Source of the DNA: Algoriphagus halophilus
GTDB taxonomy: Bacteria; Bacteroidota; Bacteroidia; Cytophagales; Cyclobacteriaceae
Assembly (NCBI RefSeq): GCF_900129785.1
Contig: NZ_FSRC01000001.1
Coordinates: 62,001-126,000 of the forward strand
Reading direction: 5' to 3'
Length of the DNA: 64,000 nucleotides
Positions 16,828-26,553 of the stretch are shown here, one piece after another (within the stretch, counting starts at the first letter, position 1; each line of letters opens with the position of its first letter). A model generated the notes under the pieces. That model was given only the letters and a program-made list of their open reading frames with translations, did not search any database and was not told where the DNA came from. Both the position numbers and the translations under genes were made by a program.

Positions 16828-19800
16828 GTTTGTGGTGAGTTTGTTCGGATAATGGACTTTCGTCTTCATTCTTGATTAAATGACGGCCATCTGCCAAAGA
16901 CCCGAAAATGTAATAAAGGCCAGGGACAATGATTACCCCGAATATGGTACCGAAGAGCATTCCTCCCATGGCAGAAGCACCGATGGTTCTGTTACCAATT
17001 GCACCTGCTCCGGTTGCTAGTATCAATGGAACCAATCCCGCAATAAAGGCAAAGGAAGTCATGAGGATAGGTCTAAATCGAACCTTTGCACCTTCAATAG
17101 CTGCCGCAAGGATGGTTGCACCTTCCTGTCTCTTCTGTACAGCAAATTCCACAATCAATACCGCGTTTTTACCCAACAGCCCCACTAACATGATCAAACC
17201 AATCTGGGCATAAATATCATTGTCAAGTCCCATCATCTTCAGCAAGAAGAAGGATCCAAAAACCCCGACAGGTAAAGAGAAGACTACCGCAAGTGGAATG
17301 ATAAAGCTTTCATATTGTGCTGCTAACACGAAGTAAACGAACACCAAAACGATGATAAATACATAGAGTGCTTCATTACCTCTGCTAGCTTCATCATAAG
17401 ACAAGCCTTCCCATGCAATATCATACCCTCTCGGTAGTGTTTCAGCAGCCACTTCACGAATGGCTTGAATGGCATCAGCCGTAGTATAGCCTGGAGCCGG
17501 AAGACCTCTGATCGCCGCAGAGTTATACATGTTGAAACGGGTAACCTCATTAGGGCCTTGTGTTTTCTTCATCGTCATGAAGGCAGAATAAGGCACCATT
17601 TCGCCCGCTTCATTTTTCACGAAGAGATTCAGAACATCAGATGGTAATCGTCTGAAGCTTGGATCTGACTGCACATAGACTTTGAAAAATCGACCAAATC
17701 GGATAAAACCTTGTTCGTAGGTACTACCAATCAGAATGTTTAAGTTCTCCATGGCTTTACCAATAGATACCCCTTTCTGCATGGCTTTATTATTGTCTAT
17801 CTCCAGTTCGTATTGTGGATAGTTGGCCGCGAAGAAGGTGAATAGACCAGTGATCTCTTTACGTTCTCTTAGGTGATCCATGAAGTCTTTGTTGATCTTA
17901 TCAAACTCCTGATAATCTGTATTGGTAGTTTGATCCAATAATCTCATGGAGAAACCGCCAGATGAACCGAAACCCGGAATAGCTGGAGGTTCGAAGAATT
18001 CGACAATTGCACCAAGTCCTTTGGATTCTTCTTCCAGTTCTTCCATGATTTCTTTCACCGTGTGCTTACGCTCACCCCAAGGCTTCAAGTTGATCAAACA
18101 AGTACCAGCGTTGGATCCACGGCCCTCAGTCATGATCTCGTATCCTGCCAAGGAAGAAACAGATTCCACTCCATCAATTTCCTCGCAAATCTTTTGAAGC
18201 TTCTGGGAAACCTGATTGGTTCTTTCCAAAGTTGCTCCTGGAGGTGTCTGGATAATTGCATAGATGGTTCCCTGGTCTTCACTAGGAATAAATCCTGCAG
18301 GAAGAATCTGGTTTTCGAAGAAAATTCCAGCTCCAAATAGTAGTAGGATTCCAAAGGTTAACCACCTTCTACTCACCATGGATTTTAAAAGGCTTACATA
18401 TTTACCTGTCAACTTATCGAAAACGCTGTTAAAGCTATCCAGTGATTTGGTCAGGAAGTTTTGCTTTTTCTCATGTCCATGGTGATTTTTAAGCAACATG
18501 GCACAAAGCACAGGAGTCAAGGTTAATGCGATCACCGCTGAAATCACAATGGAACTGGCCATAGTGATAGAGAACTGTCGATAGAAGGTGCCTACTGGGC
18601 CTGACATGAAGGAAATTGGAAGGAATACTGAAACCATAACCGCAGTAATGGCGATGATGGCTCCACTGATTTCTCCCAAAACTCTTTTTACAGCTTGGTA
18701 GGGAGTCAGGTGAGGGAAATCCTCCATTTTGGCGTGTACGGCTTCCACCACTACGATCGCATCATCAACCACAATACCAATTGCCAACACCAGAGCAAAT
18801 AAAGTGACTAAGTTGATCGAGAGACCAAAGAATTGGATCACAAAGAAAGCTCCAACCAGCGAAACCGGTACAGCTAGAATAGGAATTAAAGTAGACCTCC
18901 AATCCCCTAGGAAAATAAATACAACGAGGGCTACGAGGATAAATGCGTCGCGTAATGTATGAACTACCTGTTCGATAGATGCATCTAGGAATTGAGAAAC
19001 GTCATAACTGATTTGATAATCCATTCCTGGAGGGAAGGATTCTTTCATGACTTCCAGTCTTGCTTTCACTTCAGCGATTACATCACTGGCATTACTACCA
19101 TAGTTTTGCTTCAATACAATAGCCGCGGAAGGATGACCGTCTAGGTTGGAATAAATATCAAAGAATTCACTTCCTAACTCAGTTCTAGCGATGTCTTTGA
19201 GTTTGATGCTTTCACCATCAGGGTTTGCCCGGATGATGATGTTATCGTATTGTTCAGAGGTATTGAAACGGCCCTTGTAGGTTAAAACATATTCAAGAGA
19301 CTGGGCTGCGATACCGGAACTTTGACCGATTCTTCCCGGGCGTCCTACGATACTTTGCTCTTGCATCGCTTCCATGACATCTTCTACAGAAAGGTTGTAG
19401 GCACGCATACGGTCTGGATTTAACCATACCCGCATGGCATAAGTTCTACTGCCCAAAATTTGAGACCTAGCAACCCCTTTGATCCGGTTGATCTCCGGAA
19501 TCATATTCACGTTGGCATAGTTGTACAAGAATTTTTCATCCATGCTTTCACTCGTCGAGAAAAGGTTGACGTACATCAACATACTTGGCTGGATAGGGGT
19601 GATAATCACACCTTCTCGTTGTACCAATTCTGGTAAGAGAGGCATTACCTGATCCACCCTGGTCTTGACTCGTATGACGGCCTGGTTGGGGTCGGTGCCT
19701 GGATCGAAGATTACGTTAATGGTTGCCTCACCGGCACTGGTAGCATCTGTGGCCATGTATCGCATTCCTTGAACCCCGTTGATGGAGTTTTCAAGCGTAA

Positions 19801-19987
19801 TAAGCGTGGACTTTACCAGCACGTCGGCACTGGAACCTGGATAGGCGATAAATATACTTACCGTTGTTGGAGCGATTTCCGGAAACTGTGAAATAGGCAT
19901 CTGCTTCATGGCCAGAGAACCTACAAACACAATGATAATGGAGATTACAATCGCTAAAACTGGTCTTTTAATGAATTTTGTAAACAT
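16820..19987 (-). CDS. RND efflux pump permease, HAE1 (AcrB/MexB-like) family
   Basis: Proton-driven inner-membrane multidrug exporter, 1055 residues, full length for the family. It shows the N-terminal MFTKFIKRPVLAIVISIII helix, two large periplasmic loops, and the proton-relay pair Asp-Asp in LAIGIVVDDAIVVVE at about 400-415. Family motifs in the periplasmic domain include the PGSSADVLVKS region and DPGTDPNQA. The heavy-metal CzcA motif is not seen, so drug-type substrates are more likely. It is flanked by the adaptor (24 bp upstream) and TolC-like gene (8-bp overlap). Confidence 0.95.
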   Translation of the reverse strand: MFTKFIKRPVLAIVISIIIVFVGSLAMKQMPISQFPEIAPTTVSIFIAYPGSSADVLVKSTLITLENSINGVQGMRYMATDATSAGEATINVIFDPGTDPNQAVIRVKTRVDQVMPLLPELVQREGVIITPIQPSMLMYVNLFSTSESMDEKFLYNYANVNMIPEINRIKGVARSQILGSRTYAMRVWLNPDRMRAYNLSVEDVMEAMQEQSIVGRPGRIGQSSGIAAQSLEYVLTYKGRFNTSEQYDNIIIRANPDGESIKLKDIARTELGSEFFDIYSNLDGHPSAAIVLKQNYGSNASDVIAEVKARLEVMKESFPPGMDYQISYDVSQFLDASIEQVVHTLRDAFILVALVVFIFLGDWRSTLIPILAVPVSLVGAFFVIQFFGLSINLVTLFALVLAIGIVVDDAIVVVEAVHAKMEDFPHLTPYQAVKRVLGEISGAIIAITAVMVSVFLPISFMSGPVGTFYRQFSITMASSIVISAVIALTLTPVLCAMLLKNHHGHEKKQNFLTKSLDSFNSVFDKLTGKYVSLLKSMVSRRWLTFGILLLFGAGIFFENQILPAGFIPSEDQGTIYAIIQTPPGATLERTNQVSQKLQKICEEIDGVESVSSLAGYEIMTEGRGSNAGTCLINLKPWGERKHTVKEIMEELEEESKGLGAIVEFFEPPAIPGFGSSGGFSMRLLDQTTNTDYQEFDKINKDFMDHLRERKEITGLFTFFAANYPQYELEIDNNKAMQKGVSIGKAMENLNILIGSTYEQGFIRFGRFFKVYVQSDPSFRRLPSDVLNLFVKNEAGEMVPYSAFMTMKKTQGPNEVTRFNMYNSAAIRGLPAPGYTTADAIQAIREVAAETLPRGYDIAWEGLSYDEASRGNEALYVFIIVLVFVYFVLAAQYESFIIPLAVVFSLPVGVFGSFFLLKMMGLDNDIYAQIGLIMLVGLLGKNAVLIVEFAVQKRQEGATILAAAIEGAKVRFRPILMTSFAFIAGLVPLILATGAGAIGNRTIGASAMGGMLFGTIFGVIIVPGLYYIFGSLADGRHLIKNEDESPLSEQTHHKHA

Positions 19988-20011
19988 CAGTTTGTTGTTT
20001 TAGGATTGGAA

Positions 20012-21100
20012 TTACTCGGCATACAGATCCAGACTCGAAATCACAGATTTCGGCTCTAGAAAATCATACTGGATTTCTTGGTTTTCTTTTACTAGTCGAA
20101 GACCTTCCAATAGTATTTTGTCTGTAGGCTCTAATCCTCCTACTACTGCGTAAATGTGTGGTAACTCTGCAGAGATTTCGATTTCTCTAGAGTGGATTAC
20201 ATGATCTTCATCAATGACAAATACATACTTCTTATCCAACACTTCAAAGGTTGCCTTTTGTGGAATCAACAAGGTGTTTTCAAGAGGGATTGTCATTTGG
20301 ATGTTTCCGGTTTCCCCATGTCTTAACAAAGCATCAGGATTCGGGAAAGTCGCTCTAAAAGCGATGTTACCAGTTTCATTGTTGAAATCCGCTTCAATAG
20401 TTTCTACTACTCCTGGATATTCAAACATTTTGTGGTTGGCCATTTGGAAGGCCACTTGCACTTTTTCATTGGATTTTACCTGAGCTTTGTAATCTAGGTA
20501 TTCCGCTTCAGGCACGTTGTAATAAATCCACATTTTACTGTTGTCAGAGAAGTTGGTCAATAATTCACCTTCTTCTAGCAAACTACCTTCTCTTACCAGG
20601 AACTTGTCAATAATTCCGTCAAAAGGAGCTCTGATTTCAGTAAACTGTAAATGGGTTTCTGCCAATAGTCGTTCGGCATTGGCTTTGTCTACTTTTGCTT
20701 TGGCCATGGCCAATTCATTGGGTGCAACAATATTTCTATCTGCCAAAGATTTGGTGTTTTCAAATTCAATTCTTGCAAATTCAGCTTCAGCTTTTGCTCT
20801 TGCTAGCTCTGCTTCGTAGACATTGGGCATGATTTTGAAAAGCAGTGTGCCTTTTTTAACAAACTGACCTTCATCTACATAGATTTTTTGTAAGTAGCCC
20901 CTTTCTAGGGCTCTAAGCTCAATGTGCTGGATCGCATGGACCTGAGATACATATTGCTTGGTGATCAATGTGTCCATGGGTAATGGACTGGTTACCTGAA
21001 AGGTGGTTTCTGCTTCATGGTGCTCCTCTCCGTGAGAGTTGCAGCCTGTGTGGAAGAGTAATGCACACAAGCCTGCGAGCATGATAATTCTCGATTTCAT
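20012..21100 (-). CDS. RND efflux periplasmic adaptor (membrane fusion protein), lipoprotein
   Basis: A 362-residue HlyD/AcrA-type adaptor that bridges pump and outer-membrane channel. Lipobox HTGC places the lipidated Cys at residue 20. A short His/Glu-rich stretch follows (HGEEHHEAE). Then come the lipoyl half-motif (ERGYLQKIYVDEGQFVKKGTLLF), an alpha-hairpin at about 100-145 (AKAEAEFARIEFENTKSL), the second lipoyl half (EIRAPFDGIIDKFLVREGS) and a beta-barrel domain. It is the first gene of the three-gene efflux operon. No TetR or MarR regulator gene is adjacent; a palindrome 41-63 bp upstream of the start may be an operator. Confidence 0.93.
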   Translation of the reverse strand: MKSRIIMLAGLCALLFHTGCNSHGEEHHEAETTFQVTSPLPMDTLITKQYVSQVHAIQHIELRALERGYLQKIYVDEGQFVKKGTLLFKIMPNVYEAELARAKAEAEFARIEFENTKSLADRNIVAPNELAMAKAKVDKANAERLLAETHLQFTEIRAPFDGIIDKFLVREGSLLEEGELLTNFSDNSKMWIYYNVPEAEYLDYKAQVKSNEKVQVAFQMANHKMFEYPGVVETIEADFNNETGNIAFRATFPNPDALLRHGETGNIQMTIPLENTLLIPQKATFEVLDKKYVFVIDEDHVIHSREIEISAELPHIYAVVGGLEPTDKILLEGLRLVKENQEIQYDFLEPKSVISSLDLYAE

Positions 21101-21140
21101 AAAATAGATGTTAGACGGTATTTATTCTTGATTTTTAGAA

Positions 21141-21163
21141 ACGTGTAAAGAATTGATACACGT
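21141..21163. promoter_or_regulatory. inverted repeat upstream of efflux operon, candidate operator
   Basis: Perfect 7-bp arms ACGTGTA (21141-21147) and TACACGT (21157-21163) around a 9-base spacer, 41-63 bp upstream of the adaptor ATG. Size and position fit a repressor operator, or a leader hairpin. No T-run follows on the minus strand, so it is unlikely to be a terminator. Confidence 0.5.
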
Positions 21164-21254
21164 GATTGCGTCCTTCACTTTGGAAATTGAAGCAACACAA
21201 AAAGGGTAGGGTAAGAAGAGCTATAGATTAAATAGCCTTACTTGAAAAGTAGTA

Positions 21255-21671
21255 TCATATAGTAAACACCTGATTGATGAGGTGCATCCTATAGGACGAT
21301 ATAAGATAGAAATGCTTACTAAGGAATAAGCGTCTTTGAATAAACCGGAATAAAAATCCGAGAATTAGGGTGCAAAAAATTGCAATAAAGTAATTGCTGT
21401 TTTCTACATACTTTTTAAATGAAAAAAGGATGTCATCTTCCTCCTCGATTTCAGTAGGATCTAACTTGATTTTACCGGACTCGTGGATTTGAATGATTGG
21501 GATTTGTTCGGAGTTGCTTTGGGCTATGTGAGAATTTTCTAACCCGGAAAAATTTTCTTCCTGAACATACTGATGACCCTCCCCCATTTCATGGGCGTAT
21601 AGTTGACTATACCCGCTTGAAAGTAGGATGCAAAATGATAGTACAATTCTTGTAATCAACTTTGTCATCAA
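21255..21671 (-). CDS. hypothetical exported membrane-anchored protein
   Basis: A 138-residue protein with an N-terminal signal peptide (cleavage near YSQLYAHE), an acidic polar region (about 28-90) containing EMGEGHQY and TEIEEEDD, one transmembrane helix at about 94-112 and a basic tail. I do not recognise the family. It lies 154 bp upstream of the efflux adaptor in the same direction and may be the first gene of that operon, but the gap with its palindrome also allows a separate unit. Start could be either of the two leading Met codons. Confidence 0.55.
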   Translation of the reverse strand: MMTKLITRIVLSFCILLSSGYSQLYAHEMGEGHQYVQEENFSGLENSHIAQSNSEQIPIIQIHESGKIKLDPTEIEEEDDILFSFKKYVENSNYFIAIFCTLILGFLFRFIQRRLFLSKHFYLISSYRMHLINQVFTI

Positions 21672-22168
21672 GGTGCGAATTTATAAAGTTTTTCTCTCAG
21701 TCAAGAAAACTTCAGTTAAATCCTGTTAACGACTCAACTGTTCCTCTCAATCCAATATAAAATTTAAAAGGCATTTGAATCAATGGTACTAAATCAAATT
21801 TTATTTTGGTTTGGTGCCATGCTTAACATTTTTTTATAAAATTCTATATTTTATTGAGAATCTTCAAACTATTTCGGTTAACTATTTTTGTTTTTTTTAT
21901 TTAATGAGGGAAATAATTTGGTTTATGATTTGCTAGAAAAGGTTTTTTATTTTACCTGTAGCAAGTTATTTTACTGAGTTAAAAAAGAAGAATGATCCCT
22001 ATCTGCAATTAACTGATTTTTTAAACCATTCTTGAAATTTGCCTCTAAAGTCTTTTTCAAATGCACTTTGTGGAGTAATTCCATATAAAAATTATCACGT
22101 TTATATAATTGGCAGAAAATGAATAGGATAGATTGTTAAATTGAGGATTCTGTAAATATCAATAAATC
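21672..22168. other. AT-rich divergent intergenic region, 497 bp
   Basis: Lies between a minus-strand hypothetical gene and the plus-strand esterase gene. No ORF of note, no RNA and no full promoter pair is recognised, although both flanking genes must be transcribed from it. Long T- and A-rich runs dominate. Confidence 0.6.
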
Positions 22169-23428
22169 ATGAACAATAAACCCTTATTTCTAATTCTTTG
22201 TATGGTGCTAGCCTCCTTTCAGGTGATGGCACAAAATACGTACAATCTTGTCGTGGAAGGCTTTGACTGGGGTCCGGCTGTGAACAAAGTTATTTTGTCC
22301 AAAGGCAGCACTGATTTAAGTGTAGATCCATCAGTTTACCATGTCTATGCTACAAGAAGTTCTGAACTTTCAGAAGGTCCTATTAATCCTTCTGGAGGAG
22401 AAAGAACAGTACTATCTGCTTATAATTCGGATGGTCAAGGAAACAGGCAGGAGGACGGAAGTTATGTCACATTGAATCTGGCAGTAGCTCCTACTATTCG
22501 TGTGAGTTCACCCTTTCAATACATGCGTGGTCATGGCAACGTCTGGGTAGACTATCAATTGTTAATTACCAATACAGAGACCTTGGAAGTCTGGAACAAA
22601 GAAAGTGACCGGATCATTCCCTTGATCGATGAATTTGATTTGGATGGTACATTCACTCATTCCAATGTCGAACTCACCTATGCCTCATTTACACCGGATA
22701 CCGATCAAGATAAGGCCCCATTGATTATTTGGTTACATGGAGGAGGTGAAGGAGGGACAGATACCACCATTCCATTACTGGGAAATCGGGCTGCCAATTA
22801 TGCATCACCGGAAATTCAACAATATTTTGACGGGGCTTATGTGTTGGTACCACAAACACCTACTCGTTGGATGGATAGCGGAGATGGTTCAACTAGTGGT
22901 CAGGTAGATGATATTTACTTTGAGGCGTTGAAGGGCTTATTTGATGATTTTGTAGCGAAAAACCCCAATGTAGATACGGATCGGATTTATGTAGGTGGAT
23001 GTAGTAATGGAGGGTATATGAGTTTGAAATTGATCTTGGAATACCCTGATTACTTTGCTGGAGGGTATATCAGCGCTTTAGCCTATCGGGCGGCCTATTT
23101 ATCAGATGACCAAGCTAAAAGTATCAAGAATGTACCGATCTGGTTTGTGCACTCCAAAGATGATTCGACCACTGTCGCGGATCAGACTGTATTACCCGTC
23201 TATGATAAACTAATCAAAGCTGGAGCAAAAGATGTTCACTTGACTTTTTATGACCATGTGGTAGATATCACAGGCTTATTAGGAGGAGAGGATTACCATT
23301 ATCCGGGGCACTGGTCATGGATTTATTCACATGCAAATAAGAGCCAAACAGATTTTGATGGTAGTCCCGTGAAAGTAGATGGAGTTCCCGTGACTATTAT
23401 GCAATGGCTTTCTTCCCAATCAAATTAG
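22169..23428 (+). CDS. secreted alpha/beta-hydrolase (EstA-like esterase)
   Basis: A 419-residue exported serine esterase. Signal peptide at 1-21 (cleavage after VMAQ). An Ig-like N-terminal domain spans about 25-150, as in EstA-type esterases, followed by an alpha/beta-hydrolase domain from about 175. The oxyanion/HGG motif LHGGGEGG, nucleophile Ser279 in GGCSNGG, Asp331 or Asp332 in HSKDD and His381 in PGHWSW form the likely triad. It resembles PHB-depolymerase or prolyl-oligopeptidase-like secreted esterases. The natural substrate is not clear; no polysaccharide-utilisation genes are adjacent. Confidence 0.85.
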   Translation: MNNKPLFLILCMVLASFQVMAQNTYNLVVEGFDWGPAVNKVILSKGSTDLSVDPSVYHVYATRSSELSEGPINPSGGERTVLSAYNSDGQGNRQEDGSYVTLNLAVAPTIRVSSPFQYMRGHGNVWVDYQLLITNTETLEVWNKESDRIIPLIDEFDLDGTFTHSNVELTYASFTPDTDQDKAPLIIWLHGGGEGGTDTTIPLLGNRAANYASPEIQQYFDGAYVLVPQTPTRWMDSGDGSTSGQVDDIYFEALKGLFDDFVAKNPNVDTDRIYVGGCSNGGYMSLKLILEYPDYFAGGYISALAYRAAYLSDDQAKSIKNVPIWFVHSKDDSTTVADQTVLPVYDKLIKAGAKDVHLTFYDHVVDITGLLGGEDYHYPGHWSWIYSHANKSQTDFDGSPVKVDGVPVTIMQWLSSQSN

Positions 23429-23461
23429 TCCTCAGTAAGTAGGAGAAGTTAAGGATTTATA

Positions 23462-23540
23462 GAGGCTGCTAAAAACCATGCGATTTCAACTTGGAGTAAG
23501 AGAACCAGTTGGAAAAGCGGTTTAGGCAGCTTCTTTTTTT
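23462..23540 (+). terminator. long-stem terminator after esterase gene
   Basis: Outer arms GGCTGCTAAA (near 23464) and TTTAGGCAGC (23521-23530) enclose a second hairpin (AACTTGG with CCAGTT, one bulge), followed by TTC and eight T residues. Confidence 0.65.
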
Positions 23541-23612
23541 TAAATTAGTCTAGATTCCCTCCTTTTACACATAGGGATAAAACATCAGGAGTTAGAAAAA
23601 TAAGTAGGAGAT

Positions 23613-24113
23613 ATGTTGTTGATTATGGTCATGGGACTTCCCGGTTCCGGGAAAAGCTATTTTGCTTCTAAGCTATCAGAACGGCTAAAGGCAGTCCATT
23701 TGGAAAATGATGTGATCCGAAAAGAACTTCATAAAATGGGGAGCTATACGAGGGAGGATAAAATGGAGGTGTACCGAGAACTGTGTCGACGTACAGAAAA
23801 GTTGATCAAGGAAGAGAAATCGGTGGTCGTAGATGCTACCTTTCAATTGAAGGAATATCGAGAGTTCATTTATCAACTTTCATCCAGGTTTGAAGTCTCT
23901 TTGAGTACCATTTTGGTGGAGGCAAATGAATCACTGGTAAAAAAAAGGCTGGCAAAGCCAAGAAAAAGGAGCGAGGCAAACTATGAAGTGTATTTGAAAA
24001 TGAAAGGAGATTTTGATCCAATCCGTTCGCCTTACATTGCTATTACTTCTGGAGAATCAAACCTGGAATCAATGCTTCGGCAGGCGATGGACTATATTAA
24101 TCCTGATCAATGA
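23613..24113 (+). CDS. P-loop kinase (COG0645-like)
   Basis: A 166-residue AAA/zeta-like small-molecule kinase with Walker A GLPGSGKS (8-15), LENDVIRKEL (acceptor-binding region), VVVDATFQLKEYR (Walker-B-like strand plus Asp) and a C-terminal lid with Arg/Lys-rich KKRLAKPRKR. COG0645 kinases are often fused to a COG2187 phosphotransferase-like domain; here the partner is the next gene, which overlaps by 4 bp (ATGA). The substrate is unknown. The gene starts a two-gene operon. Confidence 0.75.
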   Translation: MLLIMVMGLPGSGKSYFASKLSERLKAVHLENDVIRKELHKMGSYTREDKMEVYRELCRRTEKLIKEEKSVVVDATFQLKEYREFIYQLSSRFEVSLSTILVEANESLVKKRLAKPRKRSEANYEVYLKMKGDFDPIRSPYIAITSGESNLESMLRQAMDYINPDQ

Positions 24114-25132
24114 ATTCTTCTGAAATCAAAAGCTTATCGCAATTGGGCACTTTCAAAGGGCTGGCCTTAAAGGGAAAATTGATAGAGACTCATATTTCTT
24201 GGGTCATCCTATCCGGAGACCATGCTTTTAAAATTAAAAAGCCTGTTCACTTGTCTTTTGTTGATTTTTCCAGTTTGCAAAAGCGGAAATATTACTGCGA
24301 AATGGAAGTGAATCTCAATGCAAGGTTTACTGATATTTACTTGGGAGTGGAACCAATTTATTTTGAAGAAGACCATTGGTCCATTGGCGGGGAAAAAGGA
24401 TTGCCTCGGGATTATGCTGTGGTGATGAAGAGAATGGATGAGGGAATGCGGATGGACCGACTTTTGGAGAAAGCAGAGGTGTCTTCAGAAGCCATAGAAA
24501 AATTAGCCCATCAGGTGGGGAGATTCCACAAAAAAGCCCGGGTGATTCATCGGTCTTTTGAATTGCAAAACTCGAAAGAGACCTTCAATGATATTTTGAG
24601 TATAGAAAAAGTATTGGAAGATCTCCCTAATTATGATGAACTCAAAGAGGAATTACATAGGGCAGTTAGGTTGAGCGACTTTTTTTTGACCAGCAACTCA
24701 AAACTCCTAGAAAAGCGATCTGCAGAAGGGTTTGTAAGAGATGTTCATGGGGACTTGCATGGGGGGAATGTATTTTTAATGGAAAACCCTGTCCTTTTTG
24801 ATTGTATTGAATTTAAAGAAGACTTCAGGCAGATCGATGTGTTGTATGAAGTGGCTTTCCTCTGTATGGATTTGGAAAGTTGGGGACGAGAAGATTTGGC
24901 GAAGATTTTTTTGACTACTTATTTTGAGCAACAAGGTACGTCCATTTCTGTTCAGGAAGAAAAATTGTTCAATTATTATAAGTGCTTGAGAGCCAATATT
25001 CGTGCAAAAGTTTACGCCATCGAGATTTCCCAAGCCCAGGAGGGAAATGAAAGGAAAGTTTACCTTGATGCCTTCAACAGGTATTTTTCATTGTTTGGAA
25101 GTTATTTGGAGAAGCTTGAAAATCAGGGTTGA
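24110..25132 (+). CDS. aminoglycoside-phosphotransferase-like kinase (COG2187-like)
   Basis: A 340-residue protein kinase-like fold enzyme. Lys41 in HAFKIKKPV is the likely ATP-binding Lys. The catalytic loop is HGDLHGGN (213-220) and the metal-binding Asp231 lies in LFDCIEF. These are the hallmarks of the APH/choline kinase fold, and overall layout fits COG2187. It is translationally coupled to the P-loop kinase gene upstream, matching the fused arrangement seen in other phyla. No antibiotic resistance role should be assumed; the acceptor is unknown. Confidence 0.78.
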   Translation: MNSSEIKSLSQLGTFKGLALKGKLIETHISWVILSGDHAFKIKKPVHLSFVDFSSLQKRKYYCEMEVNLNARFTDIYLGVEPIYFEEDHWSIGGEKGLPRDYAVVMKRMDEGMRMDRLLEKAEVSSEAIEKLAHQVGRFHKKARVIHRSFELQNSKETFNDILSIEKVLEDLPNYDELKEELHRAVRLSDFFLTSNSKLLEKRSAEGFVRDVHGDLHGGNVFLMENPVLFDCIEFKEDFRQIDVLYEVAFLCMDLESWGREDLAKIFLTTYFEQQGTSISVQEEKLFNYYKCLRANIRAKVYAIEISQAQEGNERKVYLDAFNRYFSLFGSYLEKLENQG

Positions 25133-25203
25133 ATCTGCCCTCAACCAGGCATATGTTTGCAACTACGCCTGACTGACCTTTCGGATTTGCAATTTGGGCT
25201 TGT

Positions 25204-25252
25204 CCAATTTGAAATTGGTTTGGATAGTGGGGAGGAATAACAATTTCCTCCC
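25204..25252. repeat. two short inverted repeats after kinase pair
   Basis: CCAATTTGAAATTGG (25204-25218) is a perfect 15-base palindrome around a central G. GGGAGGAA (25230-25237) pairs perfectly with TTCCTCCC (25245-25252). Neither is followed by a T-run. They may form the end of the kinase transcript or regulatory structure. Confidence 0.45.
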
Positions 25253-25367
25253 AGCAAGGGTTACAAGCGGAGATAACAAGATTCAAGCCCGGAATACATT
25301 AACTTTTTTAAGCTAATTAGAAAATTCTAACTAAAACAATAATCATTATCTACCTTTAATAGAAATT

Positions 25368-26387
25368 CTATTTTTCGATTTCATAATCCAAATCCAGAAT
25401 CCAGGGTTTATAATTTGGGCTGTCATGATTTTGTGGATTCTTGGTTCTTTGAAGAACACTTTCGTGTATAATCGGGCGGTCTTTCCTGCTGGTATCCCAT
25501 TGTCTAATTCGTCTCCTATAAATTCGCTCCCACCATTTCTGCCGGGAATTATGCATATGACCATTGGGGTTTAATCCAATAACTTCGCCATCCTTTTTGT
25601 AAATGATTAAGCCACATGCAATGGCCTGTTCTTTTAACCAGCGAAAAGTAATGTTGGATAAGTCATCGATCTCGTATCCCCCGCCCACATCGGTATGCAT
25701 GCCCAGGAACCAAACCTGTTTTACTTTTTGGTAATCTTTGACTTCGTAATCCCATAATACTGGATGAAAAGTAAGTCGCTCATCGTCAATGGCCAGAGCG
25801 TGATAAGCGTTACTCACACTTTCACTCAATCTAAAATCATGAAATGAATGCCGTGTGAAGGGTAACTTATCTAGTATGGAACTCATCCAATTAATGGGAA
25901 ATCCAAGAGCTGCCACCGTATCATAACAGCCCAAAAAATGGATTTTTGTCCACATGGTATGATGTCTGGCTATAAAAGACTTTACTTCATTTTCTCTCTT
26001 TTCAGAATTCTTAATTCTGTATATACGGTAAGCTTTTGCGATGAGTTCCGGTCTCGAAGAAGGTAGAATTCCAAAATGATGAATGAAACTAGATAGGCTT
26101 CGGACGGTCGCCGCTCCTCGGCTAAAGCCAAAAAGAAATATTTTATCTCCAGATTGGTAATTGTCAAAAATGAATCGGTATGCCTCTAAAATATTTCTCT
26201 GTATCCCAGACCCTCCCACGGAGCCAGTAAACTTTTTCCAGCCCGTACCTAGCCCACGATCATAGAATGAAACCTGGTTTGGTGTCCGATGTTCTATTTC
26301 CTTAAAAAGCTTATAAATATTGGTATCTGGCCCTTTTCCTCCTTCCTGACCAGTACCATCTGAAAAAATCACAATATTTTTCGACAT
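25368..26387 (-). CDS. DUF2235 (Tle1-like) alpha/beta-hydrolase
   Basis: A 339-residue cytoplasmic protein with no signal peptide. N-terminal IVIFSDGTGQ, nucleophile elbow GFSRGAATVRS with Ser89, and later GCYDTVAALG and WFLGMHTDVGGGY are the recognised DUF2235 blocks, including the likely acid and the HxDVGGGY catalytic His. Members include Tle1 phospholipase effectors of type VI secretion, but no VgrG, PAAR, immunity gene or T6SS gene is next to it, so an effector role is not supported. It sits just downstream of the tmRNA 3' end on the same strand. Confidence 0.85.
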   Translation of the reverse strand: MSKNIVIFSDGTGQEGGKGPDTNIYKLFKEIEHRTPNQVSFYDRGLGTGWKKFTGSVGGSGIQRNILEAYRFIFDNYQSGDKIFLFGFSRGAATVRSLSSFIHHFGILPSSRPELIAKAYRIYRIKNSEKRENEVKSFIARHHTMWTKIHFLGCYDTVAALGFPINWMSSILDKLPFTRHSFHDFRLSESVSNAYHALAIDDERLTFHPVLWDYEVKDYQKVKQVWFLGMHTDVGGGYEIDDLSNITFRWLKEQAIACGLIIYKKDGEVIGLNPNGHMHNSRQKWWERIYRRRIRQWDTSRKDRPIIHESVLQRTKNPQNHDSPNYKPWILDLDYEIEK

Positions 26388-26514
26388 ACTACAATCTGAT
26401 TTAGAATTTAAAAATGTTGTTTTCTTGCTTAAAATGATCGGATTGATTAATGCCAGACCACCCTAAAAATTAGGGATAGAAATTAAAAAATCCTACTAAG
26501 ATCAATGGGGGAAG

Positions 26515-26550
26515 ATAAAACCCTCTGATAATCTATGAAATATCAGAGGG
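26515..26550 (-). terminator. intrinsic terminator of tmRNA gene
   Basis: Perfect 10-bp stem CCCTCTGATA / TATCAGAGGG (26521-26550) followed on the minus strand by a T-run, 3 bp after the tmRNA 3' end. Confidence 0.92.
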
Positions 26551-26553
26551 ATG

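Noticed and set aside
25368..26387. Type VI secretion effector locus
   Set aside because: DUF2235 is compatible with Tle1, but no VgrG, Hcp, PAAR or immunity gene lies nearby.
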